Of a DNA stretch of 64,000 bases, positions 19,815-28,331 are shown in pieces. Under the pieces are notes generated by a model that worked only from the letters and a program-made list of their open reading frames with translations, made no database searches and was not told where the DNA came from. The stretch is taken from assembly GCF_000936425.1 (NCBI RefSeq), contig NZ_AVFK01000004.1:124001-188000 (forward strand), in the 5' to 3' direction. A program made the position numbers and the translations under genes. The DNA comes from Skermanella aerolata KACC 11604. GTDB taxonomy: Bacteria > Pseudomonadota > Alphaproteobacteria > Azospirillales > Azospirillaceae. Positions within the stretch are counted from its first letter, which is position 1. The number at the start of each line of letters is the position of its first letter.

Positions 19815-19846
19815 AAGGATTGTTGGGCCGTGGCCCAACAATCCTT
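19815..19846. repeat. Family 1 palindromic repeat, extended copy
   Basis: The core palindrome GTTGGGCC-GT-GGCCCAAC is extended on both sides to AAGGATTGTTGGGCC and its complement, giving a 15-bp perfect stem with a 2-nt centre. It lies between the pnt and rpsU terminators. Confidence 0.75.
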
Positions 19847-19870
19847 CGCATTCATCCAATTCCCCACGCA

Positions 19871-19903
19871 CAAAAACCGCCTCCGGAGTGCTCCGGGGCG
19901 GTT
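19871..19903 (-). terminator. Intrinsic terminator of rpsU
   Basis: On the minus strand AACCGCC-CCGGAG pairs with CTCCGGAGGCGGTT (one bulged base), followed by TTTTTG, 58 bases downstream of the rpsU stop. Confidence 0.85.
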
Positions 19904-19960
19904 CCATGCGGCCTTAACCTGTTATCCGCGGTCTTTAGACGGGCGCGGACTGAAGGTCGA

Positions 19961-20164
19961 TCAGTAGCCTTCACGCTCCATGCGCTTGCGCAGCAGCTTG
20001 CGAGTGCGGCGAACGGCTTCCGCCTTCTCACGCGCGCGCTTCTCCGACGGCTTCTCGTAGTTCCGTCGCAGCTTCATTTCACGGAAAATACCCTCGCGCT
20101 GCATCTTCTTTTTCAGCGCGCGGAGGGCCTGATCGACATTGTTGTCACGAACCAGCACTTGCAC
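19961..20164 (-). CDS. rpsU: 30S ribosomal protein S21
   Basis: The 67-aa very basic protein of the small ribosomal subunit is involved in initiation. The family opening [24 protein letters not shown] and the tail of alternating Arg/Lys and Glu ([19 protein letters not shown]) are unmistakable. I place the start at GTG 20164, because S21 normally begins one residue before QVLV and GGAGAG lies 10 bases upstream. A TTG at 20182 would add six atypical residues. It is monocistronic and ends at the terminator at 19871. Confidence 0.95.
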   Translation of the reverse strand: MQVLVRDNNVDQALRALKKKMQREGIFREMKLRRNYEKPSEKRAREKAEAVRRTRKLLRKRMEREGY

Positions 20165-20356
20165 GGTTTGGTGTCTCTCCAACAGTTTAAGTCATCACGC
20201 ACGATGCGCAAAAGGCACCCGTCCGACCGAGGTCGCGGGTTCTAGCATGCCGGGGAACCCTTTCTCAAGGGCTAATCGGATAGCTAAAGGCGGTTGCTCA
20301 CCATATCGCGATGACACGGCTTTGCATGGACCCCCTTATACACCCATACTGGCCCC

Positions 20357-20926
20357 ATGGCTATTCTGAAGATTGCCCGCATGGGCCACCCTGTCCTGCG
20401 CCGGGTCGCGGACCCGGTAGCGGACCCTACGGACCCTGAAATACAGCGGCTGGTCCTGGACATGGCCGAAACGCTGGAGGACGCGGCCGGTGCCGGGTTG
20501 GCCGCTCCCCAGGTCCACATGTCCAGCCGGATCATCCTTTTCATCGTGCCGGCGGCCCGGGCCACCCACGAGAACGAGGAGGACAGGCCGCGTGGCCTCC
20601 AGGTCCTGATCAACCCGGAAATCGAGCCGGTCGGCGACGAAACCGTTCCTGGCTGGGAAGGATGCCTGTCGATCCCGGGCATACGCGGCATCGTGCCGCG
20701 CCATGTCCATATCCGTTACCGAGGCCTGGACCTCCACGGCAATCCGGTGGAGCGGGAAGCCAGGGGCTTCCACGCGCGCGTGGTTCAGCACGAGATGGAC
20801 CATCTCGACGGAATCCTCTATCTGGACCGGATGCCGGACCTCAGCCTGCTGACTTTCAACGAGGAAGTCCGATATTTCCCGGACGACCTGTCCGAACTGG
20901 CTTTTCGGCGCGGTGATGCCAAGTAG
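20357..20926 (+). CDS. def: Peptide deformylase
   Basis: The enzyme removes the formyl group from the N-terminal methionine of new proteins. All three metal-site motifs are present in the 189-aa product: GAGLAAPQ (45-52), EGCLS (101-105, metal ligand C103) and HEMDH (145-149). The insertion ATHENEEDRPRG before the central strands is slightly long. No methionyl-tRNA formyltransferase gene follows, unlike the common def-fmt arrangement. This may therefore be a second or relocated copy. Confidence 0.95.
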   Translation: MAILKIARMGHPVLRRVADPVADPTDPEIQRLVLDMAETLEDAAGAGLAAPQVHMSSRIILFIVPAARATHENEEDRPRGLQVLINPEIEPVGDETVPGWEGCLSIPGIRGIVPRHVHIRYRGLDLHGNPVEREARGFHARVVQHEMDHLDGILYLDRMPDLSLLTFNEEVRYFPDDLSELAFRRGDAK

Positions 20927-20949
20927 ATTGATCTGATGGGGCCAAAAGA

Positions 20950-21657
20950 ATGAACGGGGCTGGAATGGACATCGACGACACCCACACCGACACGCACGAG
21001 GGCGACATCTACAGGATCCGGGACGAGATCCTGGAGGCGACCCTCCCCAACGTCATCTTCGACGGCTGGAGCACCCAGTCGCTCCGCGACGGCGCATCAA
21101 TGGCCGGTTATGACAGCGACGCGGTGTTCCGCGCCTTCCCCGGCGGCATTCCCGAACTGGTGGACCACTTCAGCTCCTGGGCCGACCGCCGGATGCTGGA
21201 GGAACTGGAAAAGCACGACCTGGACGCCATGAAGGTGCGCGAGCGCATTACGCTCGCGGTTCGTGCCCGGCTGGAGGTGCTGGAACCGCACGAGGACGCC
21301 GTCCGCCGTGCGCTCACGTTCCTGGCGCTGCCGAACCATACGGCGCAGGGCGCCCGCATGGTCTATCGCACGGTCGACGCCATGTGGTACGCGGCGGGCG
21401 ATACCGCTACCGACTTCAACTACTACACCAAGCGGGGGCTGCTGGCCGCCGTGCTGACGTCCACGACGCTCTACTGGCTGAACGACCACTCGGAGGACAA
21501 GCGCGACACCTGGGCCTTCCTGGACCGCCGGATCGCCGACGTAATGAGGGTAGGGCGGACGACGGGCCGGTTGTCCGGCCTTGGCAATCTCGTCGCCCAT
21601 TTCCCGTCGCCCTTCCGGTTCGGCCGGCAGATCCGCCGCCGCGCCTCCGGCTACTGA
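20950..21657 (+). CDS. COQ9 family protein (ubiquinone biosynthesis)
   Basis: COQ9 proteins are lipid-binding, TetR-fold accessory factors for hydroxylation steps in ubiquinone synthesis. The 235-aa product has the family pattern: the region ILEATLPNVIFDGWS, the helix-turn region AFPGGIPELVDHFSSWADRRM, VRERITLAVRARLE, and the C-terminal COQ9 block YRTVDAMWYAAGDTATDFNY followed by KRGLLAAVLTSTTLYWL. Genes of this family are typical of alphaproteobacteria and mitochondria. It begins 23 bases after def and may be co-transcribed. Start ATG 20950; an ATG five codons later is possible. Confidence 0.9.
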   Translation: MNGAGMDIDDTHTDTHEGDIYRIRDEILEATLPNVIFDGWSTQSLRDGASMAGYDSDAVFRAFPGGIPELVDHFSSWADRRMLEELEKHDLDAMKVRERITLAVRARLEVLEPHEDAVRRALTFLALPNHTAQGARMVYRTVDAMWYAAGDTATDFNYYTKRGLLAAVLTSTTLYWLNDHSEDKRDTWAFLDRRIADVMRVGRTTGRLSGLGNLVAHFPSPFRFGRQIRRRASGY

Positions 21658-21680
21658 ACCTCAGGCTTTTCCGACGGTGA

Positions 21681-22625
21681 TCACTCAGCGGCCAAGTCGC
21701 GGGTGATCGCCGTCAGCGTCTCGCGCAGACCCTCGGCGACCGGCGTCTCCGCCGTGAAACCGAATGCCTGCGCCGCCTTGGCAGGATTGCCGAGCGAGGT
21801 CCGGATGTCTCCGATCCGTGCCGGTCCATGGGCGATCCTCGGCTTGACGCCGCCCAGTTCCGAGATGATCCGCGCCAGTTCCAGCACCGTCGTCGGACGG
21901 CCGGTGCAGACGTTGAAGATCCTGCTGCCCTCGGCCTTGCCGTCCATGGCCGCGACCAGGTGGCGGACGACATCGGCGACATAGACGAAGTCGCGGACCT
22001 GTCCGCCGTCGCCGTTCACCGTAATCTCCCGTTTTTCCGCGACCTTGTCGGCGAAGATCGCGATGACGCCGGAATAGGGCGATTTCGGGTCCTGGCGCGG
22101 TCCATAGACATTGAAGAATCGGAAACCGGTCGACGGGACTTTGTGGACCTGCCAAGCGACCCGGCCGTGCAACTCGCAGCCCAGCTTGTCTGCTCCATAG
22201 GCCGACAACGGAGCCGTCGCGGCGCTCTCGTCCAGCGGCATGTTCGGGTTGTCGCCATAGACCGCGGCCGATGACGCGTACACCACCGGCACCGGTCCCT
22301 GTTGGTTGCAGGTACGCGCGGCGTCGAAGACCGCGATCGTCCCTGTCAGGTTGACCCGGTGCGTGCCCAGCCAGTCCTCGTTGCCGCGCTGGACCGATGC
22401 GACCGCCGCCAGATGGAAGCAGCCGTCCACCCCGGACATTGCACGCGCTACGGTTTCCGCGTCGGCGACGTCGCCGACCACCACCTCGACCTCTTCGGGC
22501 AGGTTGGAGCGCCGTCCCGTGGACAGGTCGTCGAGCACCCGGACCTTGTCGCCACGCGCCAGCAGCGTGTCGGTCAGATGGGACCCGATAAAGCCGCAAC
22601 CACCGGTTACCAGCCAGAAAGCCAT
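21681..22625 (-). CDS. NAD-dependent nucleotide-sugar epimerase/dehydratase (extended SDR)
   Basis: The 314-aa protein is of the UDP-glucose 4-epimerase-like extended SDR family. It has the NAD fingerprint TGGCGFIGSHL (residues 7-17), DDLSTGRRSNL, the serine of VYASSAAVYGD, the catalytic YGADK, and the sugar-binding GFRFFNVYGPRQDP. The likely job is epimerisation of a UDP-sugar for surface polysaccharide. Exact specificity is not readable. The start at 22625 (MAFWLVTGGCGFIG) has GGGGAAT upstream; the longer frame to 22796 adds unrelated sequence. It converges on the COQ9 gene with a 23-base gap. Confidence 0.88.
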   Translation of the reverse strand: MAFWLVTGGCGFIGSHLTDTLLARGDKVRVLDDLSTGRRSNLPEEVEVVVGDVADAETVARAMSGVDGCFHLAAVASVQRGNEDWLGTHRVNLTGTIAVFDAARTCNQQGPVPVVYASSAAVYGDNPNMPLDESAATAPLSAYGADKLGCELHGRVAWQVHKVPSTGFRFFNVYGPRQDPKSPYSGVIAIFADKVAEKREITVNGDGGQVRDFVYVADVVRHLVAAMDGKAEGSRIFNVCTGRPTTVLELARIISELGGVKPRIAHGPARIGDIRTSLGNPAKAAQAFGFTAETPVAEGLRETLTAITRDLAAE

Positions 22626-22899
22626 GAGATTCCCCAGAATACGCTGAACACCATCGAAACGGGTTGCGTACTCCCCCCGTTGCCGCCAGTCGCGGGGGCA
22701 AAGGAGGGCATCCGGGTGAGGGGTCACATATGCGTCATGATCTTTGCCGCGACACGTTTGCGGGAACACGAAGCCGCATCCTATGACAGCAGCCAAATGC
22801 CGGCTGACGGGTTATAACGGGCCACAGGCTCCGGAATTCGCAGCCCGCCCGTTCGCCGCCGACCATTCGCCGCCGACTATTATTCGCCGAGGAGAGACC

Positions 22900-23202
22900 A
22901 TGATCGACCGAGCCAAGCCCGAAGAGACCAGGATCACCGCGACCCTGCCCACGGCCACCGTCGAGATGGTCATGCGCGAACATCAGGATTCCGGATCGGA
23001 AGTGCTGACTATCAGCATCCGCGCGACACCGTCGTTCCAGGCGATGTCCCAGGCCTTCCGTCCGGAAGCCCTGATGATGGCCAATCCATTCGCCCTCTGG
23101 ATGCGGATGGCGACGCTGGCATGGCAGCCCTGGCTTCAACTGACGGCGGCCGGGCAGCAGGCTCTGCAAGAACTGCCGAAGCCGGACGGGTCCGTCCGCT
23201 GA
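22900..23202 (+). CDS. Hypothetical protein, 100 aa
   Basis: I do not recognise the family. The start at ATG 22900 is clear because GAGGAGAG lies just upstream. The protein has an N-terminal beta-rich half (TRITATLPTATVEMVMREHQ, VLTISIRATPSF) and a hydrophobic, tryptophan-rich helix in the second half (FALWMRMATLAWQPWLQLTAAGQQA). That helix resembles the amphipathic helices of granule-associated proteins such as phasins, but this is only a resemblance. The neighbours, an epimerase and a dehydrogenase on the other strand, give no clue. Confidence 0.7.
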   Translation: MIDRAKPEETRITATLPTATVEMVMREHQDSGSEVLTISIRATPSFQAMSQAFRPEALMMANPFALWMRMATLAWQPWLQLTAAGQQALQELPKPDGSVR

Positions 23203-23232
23203 CCCCCCTGGTTCACCCGGCTGCTGAAGCCT

Positions 23233-24186
23233 CTATTCCGTGATGGTCTTGTTGGCCTGCGACTTGTGCGCGGCCAGCGCCATCAGGCGGCGGTCGCGCC
23301 ACGCCTGACGTGCCTGGAGCCGGTCTTCCGACAGCATCATGCGGCGCTGGCGCTCGATCCGGGTCGCCACCGCCTCGTCCCATTCGCGCGGCTGTGCCTG
23401 GCTCTGCCCCATCTCGTAGTACATCGGCCCGTAGCGCTGGATGTAATCGACCACGCCGCCCGGCGCATTCAGGTCGATCGTTTCGAACGGTCCCATGAAG
23501 GACCAGCGCAGGCCAAGGCCCTCACGGATGGTCTTGTCGACGTCCTCCACGCTGACGATGCCGTCCTGCACCAGCTTGAACGCCTCGTTCAGCAAGGCCC
23601 CTTGAAGCCGGTTCAGCACGAAGCCCGGGATTTCCCGCGTGGTCCGGATCGGCTCCTGTCCAAGCGCCGTCATCAGCGCCTGGGTGCGCAGCACGACCTC
23701 TTCGTCGGTCCAGGGCGCCGGAATCAGTTCCACCAGCGGAATGAGATAGGGGGGATTGACCGGGTGGGCGACCAGGCAGCGCGCCCGGCCCGGCAGGTGT
23801 TCGGTGAAGGTGGAGGCCGGCAGGCCGGACGACGAGCTGGCGATGGCCGCTTCCTGGTCGGCCAGCCGGTCGAGTTCGGTGAACAACTCGCGCTTCAGGT
23901 CTACCTGTTCCAGCACGCATTCCTGGACGTGGCTGGCATTGCCGACGGCGTCGGCAAGGTTCGACGTGGGTTCGATGCGTTCCAGCAGCCGGTCCGGCTC
24001 GACGTTGATAAGTCCGAACCCGAACAGGTCGCGGAGGTTTCCCTCGATCACCTGCATCGCCAAGGGCAAAGCTTCGGGATTGCTGTCGTACAACGCCACG
24101 CGGCGATTGGCCCTGGCGCAGACTATCGCCCAGCCCCGACCTACCAATCCAGCGCCGATGACGGCAATCTTGTCCACCATGGCCAT
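23233..24186 (-). CDS. 3-hydroxyacyl-CoA dehydrogenase family protein (lambda-crystallin/L-gulonate dehydrogenase type)
   Basis: This is an NAD-dependent short-chain 3-hydroxy-acid dehydrogenase of 317 aa. It has the Rossmann motif IGAGLVGRGWA at residues 9-19, the catalytic SSSSGLP and AHPVNPPYLIPLVELIP blocks, and the C-terminal domain with GFVLNRLQGALLNEAF and GLGLRWSFMGPFE. HPVNPPY is the mark of the lambda-crystallin/L-gulonate 3-dehydrogenase branch rather than of beta-oxidation enzymes, which points to sugar-acid or hydroxy-acid oxidation. The second methionine (MVDK) is an alternative start. A strong nested inverted repeat upstream (24318-24367) suggests control by a local repressor, but no regulator gene is adjacent. 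Confidence 0.88.
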   Translation of the reverse strand: MAMVDKIAVIGAGLVGRGWAIVCARANRRVALYDSNPEALPLAMQVIEGNLRDLFGFGLINVEPDRLLERIEPTSNLADAVGNASHVQECVLEQVDLKRELFTELDRLADQEAAIASSSSGLPASTFTEHLPGRARCLVAHPVNPPYLIPLVELIPAPWTDEEVVLRTQALMTALGQEPIRTTREIPGFVLNRLQGALLNEAFKLVQDGIVSVEDVDKTIREGLGLRWSFMGPFETIDLNAPGGVVDYIQRYGPMYYEMGQSQAQPREWDEAVATRIERQRRMMLSEDRLQARQAWRDRRLMALAAHKSQANKTITE

Positions 24187-24317
24187 GGGGTGTCTCCACT
24201 TTCTTCAATATCGTGCGGTGTCTCCGGGTCTTCGTTCCGGCGCCGGTCGGGAACGGGACGATGGCCTGGATGCAGGAACCTAAGCGGTCGATCCAATCGA
24301 ATCGAGTCCGAAACGAC

Positions 24318-24367
24318 ATTTATCCGATATATTTCGTTTCTGGTTTCAAACGAAATTTCAGATAAAT
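24318..24367. promoter_or_regulatory. Nested inverted repeat, candidate operator
   Basis: ATTTCGTTT (24331-24339) and AAACGAAAT (24348-24356) form a 9-bp inverted repeat with an 8-nt spacer, and ATTTATC (24318) with GATAAAT (24361) forms an outer arm. The sequence is AT-rich within GC-rich surroundings. It lies upstream of the minus-strand dehydrogenase and resembles DeoR/IclR/RpiR-type operators. Confidence 0.6.
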
Positions 24368-24389
24368 ATTCAAAATTTGTTCCCTCGGG

Positions 24390-25343
24390 TCATACCACTC
24401 GGTGCCTCGGCGTCCCGCCGCAGAGGACCGCCACCACGCCGGCCACGGCGTCCATTCCCATGCGTTCCATCGATTCGGCTGTTGCGGCCCCGACATGCGG
24501 AGTGGCGACGAAGTTGCTCAGGCTCAGCAGGGGATGGTCCTTCGCCGGCGGTTCCTCCACGAAGACATCGCTGGCCGCACCCGCGATTGAACCGCCTTCC
24601 AGCGCCGCATGGAGTGCCGTCTCGTCCACGATCCCGCCCCGCGACAGGTTCAGCAGGATCGCTTCCCGCCGCATCAGCCCCAGTCTGCGTCCATCGATCA
24701 GGTCGGCGGTATCGGGAGAGAGCGGGATGTGCAGCGTCAGCACATCCACCTGCGCCAGCATGGCGTCGAGGCTGGTATGGCGCTCGGCGCCGACTTCATT
24801 GAAGGCCGAGTCCGGAGCGAAGGGGTCGAAGGCCAGCAGCGGCGCTCCGAAAGCGTTCTTGAAGAGCATCGCGGTCCGGCGCCCGACGCTGCCCATGCCG
24901 ACCACGCCGACGGTCCGTCCGGACAGTTCGAAGCCTTGCGGCGGCGTGCCGTTCAGGCCGCCCTCGCGCAGTACGCGGTCCAGTTGGCTTATCCGCCGGG
25001 CGACCGACAGCGCCAAGCCGACCGCAAGTTCGGCGACCGCGTTGGCGTTGGCGCCCGGCGTGCTGATCACCGCGATCCCCTGCGCCCGCGCCGCGTCCAG
25101 GTCGATGTTGTCGACGCCGACGCCGTGCTTGCCGACGACCTTGAGCCTGACGGCAGCCTTCAGCAGGTCGGCCGTGACCTTGGACGTGCGGACGATGATG
25201 CCGTCGGCGTCCTCGGGCCATCGGTCTCTCCGCGGGTCGCCCGGTTCGACCACGTCGCAACTTTGCCGCAGCGTCGCGACGGCGCTGGGCGCAATCTGTT
25301 CAAGGACATAGACGAGGGGACGCTCCACCATTTCAGGCCACAT
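24390..25343 (-). CDS. D-isomer-specific 2-hydroxyacid dehydrogenase
   Basis: The 317-aa NAD-dependent enzyme has the three signatures of the family. They are the Rossmann stretch VGVVGMGSVGRRTAMLFK (about 144-161), the central LTLHIPLSPDTADLI with LLNLSRGGIVDETAL, and a C-terminal TPHVGAATAES with the catalytic histidine. Arginine and glutamate of the catalytic triad lie in NLSRGG and ASDVFVEEPP. It is the length of phosphoglycerate/glyoxylate reductase-type enzymes without the ACT domain of long SerA, so it is not SerA proper. It lies upstream of the gulonate-type dehydrogenase on the same strand, so a joint hydroxy-acid pathway is possible, though the operator between them implies separate promoters. 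Confidence 0.88.
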   Translation of the reverse strand: MWPEMVERPLVYVLEQIAPSAVATLRQSCDVVEPGDPRRDRWPEDADGIIVRTSKVTADLLKAAVRLKVVGKHGVGVDNIDLDAARAQGIAVISTPGANANAVAELAVGLALSVARRISQLDRVLREGGLNGTPPQGFELSGRTVGVVGMGSVGRRTAMLFKNAFGAPLLAFDPFAPDSAFNEVGAERHTSLDAMLAQVDVLTLHIPLSPDTADLIDGRRLGLMRREAILLNLSRGGIVDETALHAALEGGSIAGAASDVFVEEPPAKDHPLLSLSNFVATPHVGAATAESMERMGMDAVAGVVAVLCGGTPRHRVV

Positions 25344-25445
25344 ACCAAGTTATTCCCACACCCAGCTCTCCGCTGCGTGGCCGGGATGGTAAATGCCGCA
25401 CCGGCTCCCTGCCAGTGCTAATCATTACGAATGCATCCGATAGCG

Positions 25446-25934
25446 CTACTCCGCGACCTCGCGCGGTTCTTCGACGACCCGGAACATCCGGCCGCCCCCT
25501 TCATGCCGGTACCTTATGCCGGTCAGCTTTCCCTCCAGGCATTTCAGGTCGATGCGCTCAGGCAGAACCCTGTCACGGCCGAACGTCAGCGGCAGATGGA
25601 CCATGTCGCCGGACCGCATGACCTCGGCATCGTCGGACTCGTCGTTTCCGGAAGACAGGCTGGTATGGAAGTGCAGCCGGATAGCACCTCCCGCTCCCGG
25701 AAGGTCGATCGGGCCGAAGCTGATCGGTACGGCCGACGTGCCGTGCTCCAGGGCTTGCAGCGGGATTTCGACCCGCGCTTCGCCGTTGCCCCGGCATGCA
25801 GCCAAGGTTATGGGAACCGTTCGGGGTGCGGTCATCTGGAGCGAGACGAAGTACGCCGCGGTCCCGGCCGCCACTCCCAGTCCCATAAGGCAGGCCGCAA
25901 CCGCGGTTCGCCGCTTCCCGGCGTTCATCGGCAT
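25446..25934 (-). CDS. Membrane-anchored envelope protein, paralogue A of the sigma island
   Basis: I know no named domain. The 162-aa protein has an N-terminal signal-anchor (TAVAACLMGLGVAAGTAAYF), then a beta-rich extracytoplasmic domain. Its layout matches the protein at 28332-28856: the strand after the anchor ends in a cysteine (LAACRGNG versus QVACGLP), followed by a VPISFGP / VPVWLGP block, IRLHFH / VRLRFS, the best-matching stretch MRSGDMVHLPLTF versus TRVGDVLHLPVNT, and a second cysteine in RIDLKCLEGKL versus RILLHCRNDVV. The two cysteines may form a disulfide in the periplasm. It lies 33 bases after the anti-sigma gene, as the last gene of the unit. Confidence 0.7.
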   Translation of the reverse strand: MPMNAGKRRTAVAACLMGLGVAAGTAAYFVSLQMTAPRTVPITLAACRGNGEARVEIPLQALEHGTSAVPISFGPIDLPGAGGAIRLHFHTSLSSGNDESDDAEVMRSGDMVHLPLTFGRDRVLPERIDLKCLEGKLTGIRYRHEGGGRMFRVVEEPREVAE

Positions 25935-25967
25935 GCCCCCACCGGCTTCCGAACCGCCATGCGCGGT

Positions 25968-26810
25968 TCAGTAATGTCTGTCGATAATCTGGCCGGTTCC
26001 GGTCTGGCTGCTTCCGGCCTGGCTCGCAGCTTGTCCGGTAGTCTGCACCAGCTGGCTGACGATCGCGGCAAGCTGGGTCTCGCTCGTATCGGCGACGATG
26101 ACGTAGCTGCGCTCGCCGTTGCTCCAGTAGCCGACGCGGACCCCGCCGACCTCCGCCATGTGCAGACCGTCCGCCTGTCCGTCGTCGCGAGGCACCAGGC
26201 AGATCGTCAGCCGGTGACCTTCGCGGTCCTCATAGATAAGCCCGGCCAGCGGGTGCTGCATGTCGCCCATCACCCGTCCGCCGACCAGTTTCAGGCCTAG
26301 GGGCGTCAGTTCGGGCACATCCACCTGCTCGCCGAGCCGGGCCGACATCCAGCGTGCGAGATCCGCGCTGCCTTCCTGGCCGGGATTGACGACCGGCGGC
26401 ATCGGTCCCTCGGCGAACACTAGATGCGCGCCCGTAGCTTCCACCACATAGGTCGGCAGCGGCCCCGGGACGAAGCGGTGGACAAGCTCGTTGGTGGTCC
26501 AGCCGGCGGCCACCAGCGCCACGATGGCGGCGGCCTGCCGCAGCCAGACGAGGGGGCGCCGCTTAGTCAGCGTCCGCTGAAGGCGGGCTCCCAGTTCCTC
26601 CGCGAGCTCCTCGGTCCGCTCCGGGTCCGCTTCCCCGGCGCCTTCGGAGACGCCGATGGCCGTCAGAAGCTTTTGTTCGGCATAGTCGTGAAGTCGCTGC
26701 CGTGCCTCCGGGTCGGTTTCCAGCCATGCCAGGACGACGGCTTCCTGCTCGGCGGTTAGCTGCCCATCAAGGAAGGCGTGAAGGTCGTTCTCGTCGATTT
26801 CGATCGTCAT
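25968..26810 (-). CDS. Membrane anti-sigma factor of the ECF sigma
   Basis: The 280-aa protein has a short N-terminal cytoplasmic anti-sigma domain (DLHAFLDGQLTAEQEAVVLAWLETDPEA, residues about 8-36), one transmembrane segment near 88-108 (LRQAAAIVALVAAGWTTNEL), and a C-terminal periplasmic domain of about 170 residues. It lacks the HxxxCxxC zinc motif, so it is a non-zinc anti-sigma of the type seen in alphaproteobacteria. Its ATG overlaps the end of the ECF gene by 4 bases (ATGA), the usual sigma/anti-sigma coupling. The periplasmic domain (YVVEATGAHLVFAEG, VGYWSNGERSYVIVAD) would sense an envelope signal, perhaps oxidation or misfolding. The signal is unknown. Confidence 0.85.
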   Translation of the reverse strand: MTIEIDENDLHAFLDGQLTAEQEAVVLAWLETDPEARQRLHDYAEQKLLTAIGVSEGAGEADPERTEELAEELGARLQRTLTKRRPLVWLRQAAAIVALVAAGWTTNELVHRFVPGPLPTYVVEATGAHLVFAEGPMPPVVNPGQEGSADLARWMSARLGEQVDVPELTPLGLKLVGGRVMGDMQHPLAGLIYEDREGHRLTICLVPRDDGQADGLHMAEVGGVRVGYWSNGERSYVIVADTSETQLAAIVSQLVQTTGQAASQAGSSQTGTGQIIDRHY

Positions 26811-27346
26811 TCTGACCTCCCGACCAGACGCAGCCTGGGCCGTCTGGCCTGATTGAGCATGGAGCGCAAGGCGGCTCGCCCCCGGCCAAGGCGGGACATG
26901 AACGTACCGATCGGTACTCCCAGCCGCTTGGCAGCCTCGTCATACTTCAACTCTTCGGTCGCGATCAGCGTCACGGCGCGGCGCTGATCTTCGGGCAACT
27001 GGGACAGTGCCGCCATGACCTCCCGCACTTCCATATGCTGGTGCTGCGCCGGCTCGGTCGCCTGCATCGCCGTCGCATCGGCATCCGCCTTGACGGCGGT
27101 CTCCAGCTTGCGCCGCCGCAGGCCGCTTACATGGACGTTGTGCAGGATGCGGAACAGCCACACCCGCAGGTCGGCGTCAGGCCGGAAGGTGTCGGCGCCC
27201 GCTATCGCCCGCGACAGGCATTCCTGCACCAGATCCTCCGCCTCGTCGGTGTTGCGGGTCAGTGCGATCGCATAGCGGCGAAGGCTGGCGATGTGGGTCG
27301 CCATCTCCTGCTTCAGCTTTCCGTGCGGGTTGTTCCCGTTGGGCAT
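26807..27346 (-). CDS. ECF sigma-70 family factor
   Basis: The 179-aa sigma factor contains region 2 (ASLRRYAIALTRNTDEAEDLVQECLSRAI, then LRVWLFRILHN) and region 4 (LPEDQRRAVTLIATEELKYDEAAKRLGVPIGTFMSRLGRGRAALR). It contains neither region 1 nor region 3. It would direct RNA polymerase to its own regulon under control of the overlapping anti-sigma gene. It starts 11 bases after rpoH and is therefore probably transcribed with it. The motif GGGATT-N16-CGTAAT, found before rpoH and before paralogue B, is the best candidate for its recognition sequence; that is inferred. Confidence 0.93.
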   Translation of the reverse strand: MPNGNNPHGKLKQEMATHIASLRRYAIALTRNTDEAEDLVQECLSRAIAGADTFRPDADLRVWLFRILHNVHVSGLRRRKLETAVKADADATAMQATEPAQHQHMEVREVMAALSQLPEDQRRAVTLIATEELKYDEAAKRLGVPIGTFMSRLGRGRAALRSMLNQARRPRLRLVGRSE

Positions 27347-27357
27347 CGATTTCCGTT

Positions 27358-28227
27358 TCAGGCCGGTACCAGTGAAGGGACGCGCCGGCCGCCGGTCATC
27401 AGGCGCTGAAGCTTCTCGATGGCGCGCGCCTCGATCTGCCTGACCCGCTCGCGGCTGATGCCGAACTGACGCGACAGGTCCTCCAGCGTCAGCGGTTCCT
27501 CGGAGAGGCGCCGTGCGGCGAGGATCGAGCGTTCACGTTCCTGCAACTGCTGCATCGCCCTCTTCAGTTGAAGCCTCCTGCGTTCCAGTTCCTGGCGCTG
27601 GGCCAGCATCTCTTCCTGACTTTCCGATGGATCGACCAGCCAGTCCTGCGCCTGTCCGTCCTCCATCCCCGGAAGCGGCAGGTTCAGCGACTGGTCGGGA
27701 CCGGCAAGCCGTCCGTTCATCCCGGCGACATCCGCCACCGGCACCTTCATGTGCTGGGCCAGCCTCAGGGCTTCCTCCGGGCTCAGGTCGCCTTCCTGCA
27801 ACAGGTTCATGTTGCTCTTGGCGCGGCGAAGGCCGAAGAACAGCTTCTTCTCGGCTCCGGTGGTGCCCATCCGCACCATCGACCACGAACGCAGGATATA
27901 TTCCTGCATGGCCGCCCGGATCCACCACAAAGCGTATGTGGTGAAGCGATATCCGCGGTCCGGGTCGAACCCGTTCAGCGCCTGGACCATCCCCATGTTG
28001 CCTTCGGCGATCATGTCGGACATCGGCAGCCCATAGCCGGCATAGCCGCGCGCCACCTTGGCGACCAAGCGCAGATGACTGCCGATCAGGCGTTCCGCTG
28101 CATCCGGGTCGCGCCGGTCGCGCCATGCGCGGGCCAGATCGGCTTCTTCGTCGGCGCCCAGCATCGGGTATTCGCGAATCCGGGAGAGATAGCGGGCAAG
28201 GTCCGAACGGCTAGGCGATGACTCCAT
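27358..28227 (-). CDS. rpoH: RNA polymerase sigma-32 (heat-shock) factor
   Basis: The 289-aa factor has sigma region 2 (SHLRLVAKVARGY, DMIAEGNMGMVQALNGFDP, FTTYALWWIRAAMQEYILRSW) and region 4 (RERSILAARRLSEEPLTLEDLSRQFGISRERVRQIEARAIEKL). The RpoH box EKKLFFGLRR (residues 126-135) separates it from RpoD and RpoS. Many alphaproteobacteria have two or more RpoH paralogues. The placement of this one in an operon with an ECF sigma and anti-sigma suggests the stress-specific copy (as RpoHII in photo-oxidative stress systems of Rhodobacter) rather than the general one. Its upstream region carries the conserved motif at 28294-28321. Confidence 0.95.
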   Translation of the reverse strand: MESSPSRSDLARYLSRIREYPMLGADEEADLARAWRDRRDPDAAERLIGSHLRLVAKVARGYAGYGLPMSDMIAEGNMGMVQALNGFDPDRGYRFTTYALWWIRAAMQEYILRSWSMVRMGTTGAEKKLFFGLRRAKSNMNLLQEGDLSPEEALRLAQHMKVPVADVAGMNGRLAGPDQSLNLPLPGMEDGQAQDWLVDPSESQEEMLAQRQELERRRLQLKRAMQQLQERERSILAARRLSEEPLTLEDLSRQFGISRERVRQIEARAIEKLQRLMTGGRRVPSLVPA

Positions 28228-28293
28228 GAAAATGCTCCCGTATTCCCTGTCTGGTGTTTTGTCTGCTGATTTGAACGATGCGCTTTGATCCCG

Positions 28294-28321
28294 ATTACGA
28301 ACGGCTCAGCGCTTTAATCCC
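28294..28321 (-). promoter_or_regulatory. Candidate ECF promoter upstream of rpoH
   Basis: Read on the minus strand: GCCGGGATTAAA, then CGTAATC. Between the hexamers GGGATT (28321-28316) and CGTAAT (28299-28294) are exactly 16 bases. The same two blocks and spacing occur at 28898-28925. Its -10 end is 67 bases before the rpoH start. Confidence 0.65.
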
Positions 28322-28331
28322 GGCTTTTTCA

